DNA of 64,000 bases from Setomelanomma holmii (lineage: Eukaryota > Ascomycota > Dothideomycetes > Pleosporales > Phaeosphaeriaceae): positions 1 through 64,000 of the forward strand of contig ML978281.1 of NCBI GenBank assembly GCA_010015745.1, given 5' to 3'. Positions 34,160 through 45,627 of the stretch are shown piece after piece. The position numbers and the translations under genes are program-made. The notes beneath the pieces are model-generated. The model was given only the letters and a program-made list of their open reading frames with translations. It did not search any database and was not told the origin of the DNA. Each line of letters starts with the position of its first letter. The first letter of the stretch is position 1.

Positions 34160-35288
34160 TCAAGTCTGCTTGTCAGAGCTACTTTCCTCCACCGGGTTCT
34201 GTGGTATCGTGGTAGGGGAGATCGCATTGTCCTCGGTCTCCAGCTCTTCACGTCGCTTTGGATCCTCCGAACTCTGCCTGGCGATCTTTTCTGGCTCTTT
34301 ACCACGATATCTTCCCAACAGTCCTTGACTCTTGCGCCGCTTCGGGGTCTTCGATGACTCTCCTTTGTTCTGGGTGTGACCTCCCATGGTAGTACCAGAA
34401 ATTCTTCTCGCTTTCTTCTGCTCCGCGTTGTCCACGACGTGTTCCTTTGACTTCATCTTTCCCACCTGCTTCATAGTCTTTTTTAGCTGCTTCTCCTTTT
34501 GCTTCGCCAATTCCAGCTGCTTCGCATTCTGCTTTGCCACACCCTTGGCGACGGCTTTCTCCACGACGTCCTCTGGTATCGGAGGCGGTAGCTCCTGGCC
34601 GCAACCGGTACAATGCTGATCCTCCCCTTCGTTGAGCGCCCCACAGAGCATGCATTTCCACGACGCCTCCATGACGTGTAAAAGCTCGGGCAACTTGCGC
34701 TCGGTATCGGTGTCTGGCTTTTCTGACATCGGGGGCTTCTGAGTGGTGTCTACCTTTTCCAATGTGTCAGCCTTCCAATGCCCTTGCTGAACGGGGTTGT
34801 GCGGCTGTTCAGGCACGGAAGGAAGTCTTGGGTGAACTTTTTGCTGGTCGAGCGCGGACTTGTCGGAGGCAGGTAGATTCTCGTACTTCTCACTGATGGA
34901 GGACGTCCGGCGTAGCCTGTCGGTGTCAGTTGAAACGGTCTTGTAGGGAAAGATCAACTGAGTTGCAGTCTCACGCGCTGTCTCTGCGAGCTTCGACCTC
35001 CTCGGGTGTCAGCAATCTGAATGGCGGGCTCTGGACGGCGGACGTAGGGTTGCTCGAAGAGGCATTCTCCCACTCGGGGTCGCCGACTGCCGCTTCCTCG
35101 CTGCGCTTCGATGGACTGTGAACGATGGAGTCTGGGTTGATCCAGGATGATGCAATGCTGTCCTATTCGCATGTACCGGCTTCGACTTGGGCTCCACTGG
35201 CTTGCAACTCAGCGTTGGTATGCTTTGGTGATTTCGGAGACTCTGATGAGGTACTGGCGTTGGACGTGTTGCGATTGTGGCCTGACAT
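34160..35288 (-). CDS. RanBP2-type zinc-finger protein of unknown function, 341 aa
   Basis: Three exons: 35288-35177, 35131-34975 and 34916-34160 (1026 nt). One zinc finger near the middle (WKCMLCGALNEGEDQHCTGC, four Cys after a Trp) is of the RanBP2/NZF type, which binds RNA or ubiquitin. It is followed by a strongly basic, lysine-rich, probably coiled-coil stretch and a low-complexity tail. The N-terminus is Ser/Pro-rich. The 45-nt first intron is inferred: it removes an in-frame TAG at about 35164 and joins SGAQVEA to DSIVHSPSKR in frame. If that intron is wrong, the gene carries a nonsense codon. Convergent with LAS21, 191 bp away. No family name is offered. Confidence 0.65.
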
Positions 35289-35931
35289 ATCGAGTTACTG
35301 AATGTGAGCGAAAGGATATGGATCAATATGCGAAGATTGTGAGAACTGATACGACGATGTGTGTGTGAGGTAGCTCTCTTCGCAGTCCTTCTAGGCAGCT
35401 GACTACGCTGCTGTTTTGGGGAGCTGGCTCTTACCATGGCAATGCTGAGAGCTTTCCCATTTCTTAGATGGGATGGAAATGGGAAGGAGAAGTGCATAGT
35501 AGCACCTCCCGTCAGCGATAGCTTAAGGCAGGTTTCGCAAGTACCATTGAACCACTTCGATGGCCAACCCAAAGCTAACGAAACGGTAACAAAGAAGATA
35601 CACGGTGAGTCGAGGCAAACACGCATGCAATTGTGCTGGCAGCCTTCAGCATATATTGCTGCAATTGAGACCGAGACTTACTAATTTTAAGATCGACAGT
35701 TAGAGAATGGAAAATTTAATTAGTGTTCATGAAATAAAGCTTGAACTTTATTTAATCCTACATTCGTGCTTGTAAATGCACCTGAATACACTCAAGTCTC
35801 GCTTATGCTACGTCCAGTGGAGGGATTATCCAATGTGCCATGATGATTATGGTGTGCTAGCTGAGAACCAAATTGATGGCCAAAGCCGCCGCAGGAACGC
35901 GATACATGCGCCCGTGCACTACGTGCTGCAT
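35289..35931. other. Intergenic region, no gene recognised
   Basis: Between two minus-strand genes. It includes a short AT-rich stretch near 35685-35760. Confidence 0.5.
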
Positions 35932-37115
35932 CTACGGGGCACCGTTGCCTCCGAACATATTCTGCAAGTTCTGGAAGAATCCCACCGCAGCTGCACCAAA
36001 GTGGATAGCCAGTTGATCGTCCTGCGGCTGTGGATGGTCCAAGCGACGCTCAGCGTCAGCAATCAAGCGGTTGATCTGGGCTTGGTTCAAGTTGTCGGGA
36101 GCCCTGCTTGTCGTCAGTGATAAATCTACATAACAATGCATGGGGTTTCATCATACCAATTTCCTGGATCGACAGTGACGTTGCGGCGACTATGCGAACA
36201 GTGCTCGAGATGCTGGACATTGCCGTGGTACGGCACCAAGCACTGCCAGCAAAAGTCATGTCTACATGTGTTACGATGCATATGGTCGCAGCCACCATTC
36301 TTCTCGATGTTTACGCCGCACTTTGGACATGGCTTCGCGCCCATCTTCTTAATCTGCGCGAGAGACTGCTCGTTCTCCTTCTCTTTAACTTTGTCACAGC
36401 TGGTGTTACTGTGCCAAGGACGAACGCAGGTCAGGCATATCTCGTAGTCGCAGTAGCAGCATGCGATGTTCTGCTTGGCCTTTGACTTAGTGCTGCGCTT
36501 AGTGGTGGCCTGGCATTCTTCGATGGAGAAGTAGTGGCCGCATTTCAATGAGAGACAGGCGATGAAGTTGGGTGATGCGGCCAGATGGTGCTTGACAAGC
36601 GCTTTATCATAGTCCACGAAGAAGGCCTTCGTGCAGATCTGTTTCAGTGCGGTGGCATCCATGTTATGCTCACACTTTGGGAATGGGCAGGCCAATTCTG
36701 GTTCGTCGAGTTTGCGACTCGCAATCTTGTCCTTTAGCATTTTCTGGATACACAGCGAGCAGATCTCCGAAAAGTGCGCGCAGGCACCAGTAAGCTTGAA
36801 GGAGCGGGCCACGCTCTTGGGTGTGCCACAAATGGAGCATTCCCGCTTCTCTGCTGGTCCCTTCCGCTTGGGTCGTGCAGCCGCCTCTTGGCTCTTGTCC
36901 TCTTCTTCAGTGGGCTTCACAACAGCACCAGCCTTGACGCGCGCAACTTTTGCCTTGCGGGCAGGCGCAAGCGAGGGTGTTTGGTCCGCTGCGGGCTCCG
37001 GTACCGGGGAATTCTCGGGAGTGATCGGGTTGCGGCGACTGCCAGGGCGGCCTGTCTGGACGTCATATAGAGTGCGACGTGCAGGCTGACGCTTTGATCG
37101 TGTCGAAGGCGCCAT
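35932..37115 (-). CDS. RBR-type (RING-IBR-RING) E3 ubiquitin ligase, 376 aa
   Basis: Two exons: 37115-36157 and 36103-35932, with a 53-bp intron that joins DPGNW to APDNLNQAQ. After a basic, disordered N-terminus of about 95 residues come RING1 (CSICGTPK..CAHFSEICSLCIQKML..CPFPKC), an in-between-ring domain (CLSLKCGHYFSIEECQ..CCYCDYEICLTC..HSNTSC) and RING2 (CPKCGVNIEKNGGCDHMHR..HDFCWQC). The Cys of NGGCDH is the position that carries ubiquitin as a thioester in RBR ligases. No extra targeting domain is seen, so the substrate is unknown. An in-frame Met upstream (37250) would add an unlikely hydrophobic leader. Confidence 0.9.
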
Positions 37116-37690
37116 GTCGAAAGTTGTGCGTAGTTGTACGAGGTTGAAGAGTATGCTATGTTGACTTGAGGTTGCAGTGAAAATGGTGTGCCGAGAGTGG
37201 AATAGTGCGAGCAATAGTTGGGTAAGCTCGGAAAATATATCGATGGGCACGGCACAGGCATCGGGCAGTGCCTACAGATTGATCTGCTGGGTACAATTCA
37301 CAGTGTTGCTGTACTTTCAATGCCTCGTTGAGGGGTCACCTCGCAGTGACTGCCGGCATGCGGATGAGGTGTGCTTGCCCCTCTCATAGACACTGCTCGG
37401 AGTTTGGGTACAGATGGTGACGGAAAGTGAGAACAAACGAATGCCAAGATCGAGCGAAGCATCTCACCACATATGAGATGAAAACCAGAAGACCAAGCAT
37501 AACAGGTTTGAGAGGACGGAAAAACATTGGACAAGTTCATGAATGCTTGGAATGTTACAATGAACTTCGGAGCGGTGAGCGTCCGCAAGACATAATCGGA
37601 CTAGATTCGAGTAACTTACCGAAATCCCCATTGCTCGTGTCTAGTGTCTTTACCCCTGCTAAATGCATGAAAGTCATGAAGGCTTTACTC
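37116..37690. other. Intergenic region, no gene recognised
   Basis: RBR gene promoter and the 3' flank of the FNT pseudogene. Confidence 0.5.
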
Positions 37691-38576
37691 TTAGACTTTA
37701 CTTGCCGGTGTGACGTCTCCGTGAGTGCGGACCGATGGTTCATGCCTTCCATAGACCGTCTACATGGCAAAAGCGCCGAAGAAAGCGCCTCCAATAATGT
37801 TGCCTATCGTTACGGGGATACAAGACGCCCATATGAAGTTTCCCATACCAAAGTCCGTCCCGTAAAACATGCCGATAAGCACGAGAAAGTAGTTCGCAAT
37901 CGAATGATGGTAGCCCATCGCGGCAAAGCAAAGTAATGACGATGCAGATTCCGTAAATCTCTGATCTATTGTCGCGGCCCTGGGTGGCTAGAAAGAAAGC
38001 TAGTCCAAGGAGCCAGTTGCACATGATCCCACGCGTTACGTTGTAGCCCCAATTGACGTTGACGCGAACTTCAGCCTGTGTAACGGCATACGAAGTCTGG
38101 GCCTCGGTCTGGAAGACGTCCGCCCAGTAGAACACGATGCCAGCATAGAATAGACAGCCAGCCGCGTTGAAGATATAGCTGATGATTCAGTGTCGAGCCA
38201 TGTCATATAACGTCGTCCTCCGTCGCATGGTGGAGTATGCCATAACGAACATGTTCGATGTGCAAAGCTCCATGTTTGTGAGCATGATGATGACGAACCC
38301 CGTTGGGAATGTGAAGGCGGATACTAGCGTTGCCATGCTAGGGTTGCTTGCTCGGAGACTTGATGCGCCGCCAGCGATCATGATGTCAAAGCCGGCACTG
38401 AGACTTATGGAGATTCCAGCCAGGCAGGATTTGATGATGAGTCCGATCGAAGATAGGCGCGCTTTTGCGATGCCAGTAGTCTCTGCGAGACGTAGGACCT
38501 CTACAGGTGTATGCGAACCGACGGGGGAAGTAAGATCTGCTGGCGCGAGGGTTTTGTGTTCGCGGTCTGCAGACAT
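37691..38576 (-). pseudogene. Formate/nitrite transporter (FNT) family, three disabling lesions
   Basis: The intact relative would be an intronless channel of about 294 aa for formate, nitrite or similar monovalent anions. The start MSADREHKTLAPADL is at 38576, and SSLRASNPSM, SAFTFPTGFVIIMLTNMEL and CTSNMFVMAYSTM are clear FNT membrane motifs. Lesion 1 is a TGA at 38187-38189 where the family has Trp (MARH-stop-IISYIFNAAG). Lesion 2 is one extra T in the coding strand near 37926-37933, which shifts the frame before FAAMGYHHSIANYF. Lesion 3 is a TAG at 37760-37762, again in place of Trp (FAM-stop-TVYGRHE). The span minus one base is an exact 295 codons, so no introns are needed. The gene body is otherwise well kept, so loss is recent. 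Confidence 0.85.
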
Positions 38577-40399
38577 AATAGGTACAGATGGATTCCGGAA
38601 AACGGAAACGTTATTGGAAAGTTGTGGAGTACGAACCAGAATACGGATCAGAAAGAGAGCGAGCGAACATATAGACCAAGAACAGAAAGCATTGAGACAC
38701 AAACCGTTGAGATACGTCAAGTGCCGCATCATTGAATTTCTACGTACCGGAGCAATGTTCACAACCTTCAGGTAAGGATGAGAGCGGGTCTTCAGCGGAA
38801 CGCGATCACAATGACGATACATCCAGTCGTTATCTCCAGCATCTTAACCAAGCGACAGCGCACCTTGGAGGGATCCTCTTCGATTGAAAGCATATCTGAG
38901 ATGTTGTACTGCAAATATTGGTGTCATTCCTGCTGTTGGTGTTGTTGTTCGAAGATGGTGGCGGCTTCAATCTTGGAACCTTGGAAGGCTCCGATACCGG
39001 TACCAGTAGTTCTTTTGCCAAGGCGCCAGTGCACTACGGGCTTACCCCAACCTCATGCCACGCAGAGACGCTCTCTCTGCCAAGCGATGAAAAATTAGAT
39101 TCTTCGCCTTAATCCATCATGCTGTGGACATCTGCATTGTTAGTGCTATGCCAAGAAGTCGCCTGTTGCTAAGCAGAGTTGAAGGTGAAAACCCTGTGAA
39201 GTCCATATGTCTGTCATCCGTTGCTTCAACGGGTGATGTATACGCACTGGGCTGCAAGTGTCGTCCGAAAAGCAGTGGAATGCTACATGCATCATTCTCA
39301 GACTCTAAAGATGTTAATGCAGAGACTTGAGCCAACGGATATGGCGACGGCTCTACTGTCGTCCCATGATCCTTCTTGGGCCGCAAACAATGTGTCGAAG
39401 GGGAACCGGCGAATCATCTCACGATGGCCTTTCACGGACGTCTCTCCCAGGCTAAGGATATTCGTGAGAGACTTGCACACTTATGCGTATAGTCCTTCGC
39501 ATGTGCAAGGCCCACGACTAAAAAGTGCCGATGAGCCTTTCACAAGGCTGACTGATGTGGATGTTCCACCTACACACACGACGGGGCTCTGGCCCCAGAC
39601 GTGATTCGTCAGCGTTATTGGGACTACATACTTCGAGCTGTATTCTGCGCACTACAGACTCCGGTGAACATGGATGGGCGCGCAGACACGGCACGCACTG
39701 GCCATGGGATAAGTCATTGTAGTCTACCCGACCGGTGAGCTGACCGCGAGGCTGAGCCTCATAGCATCTCTGTTGGCCAATGATATGGTGGTAGAGGAGC
39801 AATATGTGGACTATGCCGAAAGCATCCCGTTTTCTCAACGTCCACCTCATTGACGCTAGAAATTGCAGTGCATGCTGTCGGGCTCACTTGCATCGACCGG
39901 CATGAAGGATTTATACGCCTGCACCAGTATCTGCCCATCGATCATAAAACCCACGCCACCCATTTCGATCACAGAGTGATATCTTCATGGGCTAGTAGGT
40001 GAGCTGCATTCAAATAAAATTACAAATGTCACCAACAACCAAGACATCGCAAGAACTGCAACAGGGCCATTGAAAAGAGACAACAGTTCTCGATAGTAAA
40101 GCCAGGAATGTGTCTCCAACGTATTTGGATTGATATAGTATAGAAGGACAATCATGTGTGAATTACGCCTTGAGCACCGCGCTAAGGAAGGACCTCGTAG
40201 GCAAGTGAACGCCGGGATTAAGCACCGCAATGGTCTCTCCTGATCAAAAGATAGGGGAAGAACAATCCAAGACGCCTCCCATACTGTTCCCAATGCTCCG
40301 CGACTTCGTGATCCAGATGCCGCTGGCTTGACGCCGTTCCAAATTCTATCATCTTCATGTACGTTCGTGCCTCTTCTTTGCTCTTCCCTCGCTTCTGCC
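38577..40399. other. 1.8-kb gene-free region
   Basis: No confident gene. A minus-strand segment at about 38800-38910 reads like a protein end (SDMLSIEEDPSKVRCRLVKM, then a hydrophobic tail), but I cannot extend it into a gene. Confidence 0.4.
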
Positions 40400-43300
40400 C
40401 TATGCCACGTAGTAAAGTTTCATGGCACTCAGCACCCTCTTCCTGCACACAGGACAATTCTGCACCTCCCTTGCACATGGCAAGCACGCTACCACATGTC
40501 CGCAGTCGTAGAAAGCCGCTTCGGCAGGTTCATCCCAGCAAATCCTGCACATGCGTTCCGCCTCCTGCGCGTTCTTCCAATGCGTCACGCCTTCTCCAAA
40601 CTTCTTGTCGTTCTTCCAACCACCAACGTACGTGTTGCCAGTGGCTGCCTCGACGAAGGTACCAGAACCGTGTTGCTGATTGTCGACCCAATCGCCGTCG
40701 TACGTGTCACCGTTTTGGAAGGTGTATAAGCCATGACCATGGCACTGGCCCAAGCGGAATGCACCTGAATATGTAGCGCCAGAGTGATAGATTCGCATGC
40801 CGTGGCCGTGGCGGTGACCGTTCTTGATTTCGCCCTTGTAGTACTGTGACGAGAAGTAGCTGTACTCGAAGTGTCCATTCAACCTGCTCGGGAAGTTACG
40901 GGCAAATGCACGATGGGCAAGATACGCCTGAGGATCTGCGAATGCCGCTCGATCAGCAAGAGAGGAGCGTTGTTCAGCCGTGACGGGGAAATAGGTGATG
41001 ATGATAGTTGTGTTAGCAAGATCGAGCTGAGCGAAGGAGCGTCGATGCTTGATGGGACGAGTGCTCGTGAGGTCCTCCTCTTCGCAGAGTTCAATCTTCT
41101 TCTTGTCTTCCATTGGAAGCCCGAGAAGCTTCACGACTGTCTCGTCTACCCTGGCCGTTTTCAAGGATATGTACGACCCACGAGGTTCCAGGAGCTGTTT
41201 CTCTGCATTCCATAGCTTGAGGAAGAAATAGATCTCTTCTGGTGGTGGCTCGGGAGTACGGACGCGTTCTGGTGGTGGCGGCTGAGCCGATTCAGATGGC
41301 ATACTGACGGGCGGTGGCGGTGGTAGCGAAGTGTCGTCTTGCGTGCCTCCCATTTCAGTATCATCTGGCATTATGGGCTCAGGCATTATGGCATCTTCCG
41401 TTGGCAGACCAGGCATCTCAGTCGACCCAAATTCGACCATAGTCATGTCTATGACACCAACGTTTTCGTTATGCGGATCAGTCTCAACTCCTGTTACTGG
41501 CGGTTCGACAGGTAGAATGAGCGATTCTTCTGGCTCGCTCATTGGAGTGTCTTCTGACTGCGGTATGGTCTCTGGTAGAGGCGGGTCTATTGTGGCATCG
41601 GCATCTACATTCGTCGTCTCCCTCTGTATTTCTTCGGCTATGGGTTGCGTTGGGGCTATTTCTTCTGTCTGCGTCTTTACGGCTTCGGTCTTTGGAAGCT
41701 CAGGCAAATCGGCGACATCGATAATGTGTACCCAAATGTGACGGCATGCAAAGGGAGAGTCTGCCAAAGTCCACTGTTTGTCCTCGGTGTATCGATCATA
41801 GCTACCCCTGGAATAGAGGGTCTTCCCTGTGCCCAGGAGCTGTGGACGGCCCGATGAGCCTCGAATGGGATCCATGAACCAGAAAGTGATTTGTCGTCGG
41901 TCCTTGATGTCGGGTAGTACAGATGCCAATTGTCCGCTGATCTCTGCGCAACCAAAATTGCTTCCAAGTTGCACCATGTGAACATGTTCTGGATTTGTGG
42001 CTTGCCGCTTGGAATCGTACGCATCGAAGATGCCTGCGCCCTCATGCTTCTCGAATATTCGAGAGTCAACCACTTGAAAGTCAAGCATGGCAACAGGCTC
42101 TTGTGCCCCATCTACCGTCGTCTTGGTCTCTGCGACAGTCTCAGGAGCAGACACGTCCACGGGAATTGGAGGCATTGGGGCTGACGTCGAGGATAATTTC
42201 TCCTTCTCCACTTCATCCTGAAGCCATCCTGGCACATCCCATTGCTCCGCGTTTGCGTCAGCGACGAAGGCTGCTTGCGCCACATCATCGCGAATGTACA
42301 TTGCAATGTAGGCCACTGCTTCATTTCCATACAGTGGTTCCTTGCCAGACTTGCCCTCATGCTCGTCAACGGCCTGTCGTTTAGTAAGACACTTGACTTG
42401 GTTTTCGTCCTTGCTGTCGGAATAGCTGTACCATCGAGACCCTGGTCCTTCGGGCCTGAGAATCGGTTGGTAGACGTACGACTGCAAGGTTTGCTTGTGA
42501 AGTACGAATCCGTACAGAGTGTAGGACGTCTCGCCAACGGTGAGATGGTCATCCAATGTGACCTTGTTAAGTACTTTGACGTACGAGCGCGTCTTTACAT
42601 CGAAGTGTTGACGATCAAGCTCGATTGTTAGCAATTGGGGTAAAGGCGCCCCGGACACCACAAAGTTTGTGGAATTTTCCACCGCTTCCTGCATTGTGTT
42701 GACGCCAATGACTGGTACTTGATACGTGGGAATGCCAGTAGTGTAGTCTCGCACTGGACCAAAAAGCGACTGTAGCACCTTGGACTCTAGAGTGTCGTCC
42801 AATTCCTCTTCAAGCTTGATCCGCAAGATCTCCCAAGTCTGCACAACATCAAGTTTGTCGAGGCGATCGTGTATTCCATACCACTCCAACGCATCAAGAA
42901 CCTCATCCAGTGAGACGGACCCCGCACCTGGATCGACTTGCGTCCGAAGCATGAACAAGACTTTCTGCAATGCGGTGACAAGAGGCTTTGGCCCAGTGAA
43001 TGGCGCCTCCTCTGGATCTGGCACGCAAGCGTTGTACAAAACGGCACGGAATGGCTTGAACAATAACCAGGACGCAACTGCGGAGATCATGTTCCCTCCA
43101 GGCGCGCTGGCATCTTCTCCCAGAATCAGCGATTGCAAGCCAGTCATCGCGAAGCTATCCCAAGGATTCTCTCGACTGTGATGTTCCCAGAGACAGTTGG
43201 TCTCGTCATGGATGACGCGAATGTAGCCTGTGAACGCAAGCTTATCGTCTCGAAGTAGGGCAGCTCGATGGCCTCGCATGCGGTGGGCAATGTCATAGTA

Positions 43301-44692
43301 TGGTCCGTGGAATCGCGTCCAGCCCCAGTCTGGTGACCCGCTGCAGAACCGGTGCAGGGCGGTTCGAGAATAATGTACACGAGGCTCGGTGGGGTTGTAT
43401 AGTACAACACTCACCTGTGCAGCCACGCTTTTTCGTTTGGGAACGCTTTTTGACCCAAGTAGTGGGAGAGTCGCGTGTTGGGGATCTAACGGAGTGTCTG
43501 CTGCGACTGCTGGCACGTGTTGCACGGTCTCCATCTTATCTTGCTTCCGGTCCTCCTTGCTGACGTCTTCTTCATCGGTGGCGTCCTCGTCTTTCGCAGA
43601 CTCTCCCTTCTCCTTCGAGTCCATGGCGCTCAAGCACTCCAGATATACACTAAGATAGTCCGAATCGTTACCTTTGGGATAGAACTTGATCTGCCACTGG
43701 TGCCCGTCCACTGTGACGACGTCCGACTTCATAACGATATCGCGGTTCGGCTTCTCGCGCGTGCCGTTGTAGGCGTCAATGGTCCAAGTGATGCGTCCGC
43801 TCTCTCCAGCAGTGTATTCCGGCTCATCTAGAGGCAAAAATGCCTTGCTCTCCCAGTACTCGTGATCGAGCGCACTGTGTTCAGTTGATGCCTCAATCTC
43901 TTTAAGCTCGGCTTCATCTGGAGACGAGGTGTCTTCTTGTATTGGATGCCATGGTTGGAGGCCATCATCGGAGTCGGACGAATCCGAGTCGGAGCGCAGA
44001 GGTTCGACTGGCGGGGGCGGGGGCGGAGGCTGAGCGTTCGAATTAATAGGTGGAGGAGGATCTATTGGTGGTGTACTCTCGGTCTGTGTTTGTTGGTAGT
44101 CAGCACAAGTCATTCGTGCATGTAGGCTGCACATGGACGGTGTCAAATGCAGCGCAACACCACTTACCGCATCCTCTACAAGAGCTGTCGGTGCAGCCTG
44201 CGCGCTCCCATTGGGCTCCTCTGCCACGGTTCCATTTGTTGGTGGTGAGCTGGGAGTAATGACAGCGGCCTCCAGCGGGTCAGCTGAACCATTTGGTAAG
44301 ACCAGCTCTGTGTCAACGTCTGGTGTAGTGTCCATGGCGTCCTCATCTATTGCAGCGACCTCAACATCGACGCTGTTGGTAGCAGTTTGATTATGTTCAG
44401 CAGGATCCGAAGGCCCATTTGCTTGGCCGTTTGTCAAGCCTTCACCGTCCTGCATGTCTGCATCTTCCCGATCGTGCCGTTGACCTGTGGGCGGCAATGT
44501 GGTGATTGAGGAGCTCATGTCGACGTCGACGGGCGCTGGCGGTGGTGGAGATGTCGGCGTTTGTGCATGAAGGAGGTGATTTGGCGACTGAGGAGGGCTC
44601 GAGAAGGACGGCGATGATGGCTGCTGGCTGAAGTGCAGCGGCTGCTCAACGCTGACGCTCATAGCTGGGGAGCGAGAGGATGGCGCATTCAA
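40400..44692 (-). CDS. MATH / inactive USP-like / MORN / RING protein, 1402 aa
   Basis: A large cytosolic protein. After a disordered Pro/Ser-rich N-terminus (1-270) comes a MATH-like domain (about 290-480, ITWTIDAYNG..QWQIKFYPKG) and then a USP7-like fold. Its Cys box reads DSFAMTGLQSLIL, where active USPs have TCYMNSLLQ-type sequence (Cys to Ser). Its His box reads LQSYVYQPIL, where USPs have GGHY (His to Val). The scaffold after it (GSRWYSYSDS..CLTKRQAVDEHEG..AYIAMYIRDD) still follows USP7. Four MORN repeats (about 1275-1365, from YYKGEIKNGHRHGHG to YVGGWKNDKKFGEG) precede a C-terminal RING (CRICWDEP..CGHVVACLPC..CPVCRKR). An 84-bp in-frame intron (44084-44167) is removed. Ubiquitin ligation by the RING is inferred. 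Confidence 0.8.
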   Translation of the reverse strand: MNAPSSRSPAMSVSVEQPLHFSQQPSSPSFSSPPQSPNHLLHAQTPTSPPPPAPVDVDMSSSITTLPPTGQRHDREDADMQDGEGLTNGQANGPSDPAEHNQTATNSVDVEVAAIDEDAMDTTPDVDTELVLPNGSADPLEAAVITPSSPPTNGTVAEEPNGSAQAAPTALVEDAVSGVALHLTPSMCSLHARMTCADYQQTQTESTPPIDPPPPINSNAQPPPPPPPVEPLRSDSDSSDSDDGLQPWHPIQEDTSSPDEAELKEIEASTEHSALDHEYWESKAFLPLDEPEYTAGESGRITWTIDAYNGTREKPNRDIVMKSDVVTVDGHQWQIKFYPKGNDSDYLSVYLECLSAMDSKEKGESAKDEDATDEEDVSKEDRKQDKMETVQHVPAVAADTPLDPQHATLPLLGSKSVPKRKSVAAQVSVVLYNPTEPRVHYSRTALHRFCSGSPDWGWTRFHGPYYDIAHRMRGHRAALLRDDKLAFTGYIRVIHDETNCLWEHHSRENPWDSFAMTGLQSLILGEDASAPGGNMISAVASWLLFKPFRAVLYNACVPDPEEAPFTGPKPLVTALQKVLFMLRTQVDPGAGSVSLDEVLDALEWYGIHDRLDKLDVVQTWEILRIKLEEELDDTLESKVLQSLFGPVRDYTTGIPTYQVPVIGVNTMQEAVENSTNFVVSGAPLPQLLTIELDRQHFDVKTRSYVKVLNKVTLDDHLTVGETSYTLYGFVLHKQTLQSYVYQPILRPEGPGSRWYSYSDSKDENQVKCLTKRQAVDEHEGKSGKEPLYGNEAVAYIAMYIRDDVAQAAFVADANAEQWDVPGWLQDEVEKEKLSSTSAPMPPIPVDVSAPETVAETKTTVDGAQEPVAMLDFQVVDSRIFEKHEGAGIFDAYDSKRQATNPEHVHMVQLGSNFGCAEISGQLASVLPDIKDRRQITFWFMDPIRGSSGRPQLLGTGKTLYSRGSYDRYTEDKQWTLADSPFACRHIWVHIIDVADLPELPKTEAVKTQTEEIAPTQPIAEEIQRETTNVDADATIDPPLPETIPQSEDTPMSEPEESLILPVEPPVTGVETDPHNENVGVIDMTMVEFGSTEMPGLPTEDAIMPEPIMPDDTEMGGTQDDTSLPPPPPVSMPSESAQPPPPERVRTPEPPPEEIYFFLKLWNAEKQLLEPRGSYISLKTARVDETVVKLLGLPMEDKKKIELCEEEDLTSTRPIKHRRSFAQLDLANTTIIITYFPVTAEQRSSLADRAAFADPQAYLAHRAFARNFPSRLNGHFEYSYFSSQYYKGEIKNGHRHGHGMRIYHSGATYSGAFRLGQCHGHGLYTFQNGDTYDGDWVDNQQHGSGTFVEAATGNTYVGGWKNDKKFGEGVTHWKNAQEAERMCRICWDEPAEAAFYDCGHVVACLPCAREVQNCPVCRKRVLSAMKLYYVA

Positions 44693-45627
44693 GTTGATCT
44701 ACAGGCGAGCTCTTGATTGTCGTGTGAGCCGGAGCTACAAGTAAAGGTGATGCTGTGTTGTGGAGAAGTGCACAAGGCTGTGCGGAGGACGGAGCTATCG
44801 TTATCGAGGTGCTTAACAAAGGCGAGCTGTGGTGACGGCGTGGGGGGGGCTGGACAGTGAGTGGTTTGTCGTATGGTACGCGGAGGATAATGTAGATGAT
44901 GAGAGCCTAGAGGCAGCAAAATGTGGAATAACAGCCAGGCACGGGGCGTGTGGCTGGGCTGAATGGCTTGAGCTGTCGTTGCAGCCTACCAAGTGGTCCA
45001 CCACAGAGCACAGAATGAGGCGGTAAAGCTAGGTATCACTGCGCGCTGGGTCCCGTGCATGCGCTATCCCGCATTGTACAGAGTCTCCCGTTGGCGAGCG
45101 CCCTCGTCAGCGCCGGTTCGCCCTTTGACAGCGCTGAACTTGATACACTCTGCTTGAACTTGACTCATCGCAGGCTGCAGACCACGGCGCCGATGTCATC
45201 GAAGCTCACCTGTACAAGCTCTGGGACCTTATCGATTACTCCACAAAGTCTAGGCTGAACCCGCACTAAAACGGAAAGTGGGGACCGCTGCAACTTCCCT
45301 GCATGGTCCATCGCCAATCCGCACCAGCAACGTTTCCCGCCGCCGCCAACTCCCTCTGCCAACAGTACACCGACTTTGCAGTCCGATGAGATGGTATAAC
45401 AACGACAGCATGGCCTATACCGAGCGCTGCCTGCCAGCTCAACTTCGCAGGTTTGTTACTCCAGGCCATGCGATCTCACGACGATCTTCCATGTGGAGAA
45501 GCACACGCTAACTCATCTCGGCGGGCCACTAATCGTTTGACCTGCGTCGGGTCCGTTTCGGCATTTTCAAGGTCTTCCAACGTTATTGGTATTATTTTGT
45601 CTATCCTCTATCGCCAACTCGACTTCG
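44693..45627. other. Intergenic region, no gene recognised
   Basis: Upstream of the MATH/RING gene and downstream of deoxyhypusine synthase. Short open frames only. Confidence 0.5.

Noticed and set aside
38187..38189. The FNT TGA as part of an intron rather than a lesion
   Set aside because: The reading frame continues unchanged on both sides with family sequence and no splice sites flank it. Two more lesions downstream support pseudogene status.
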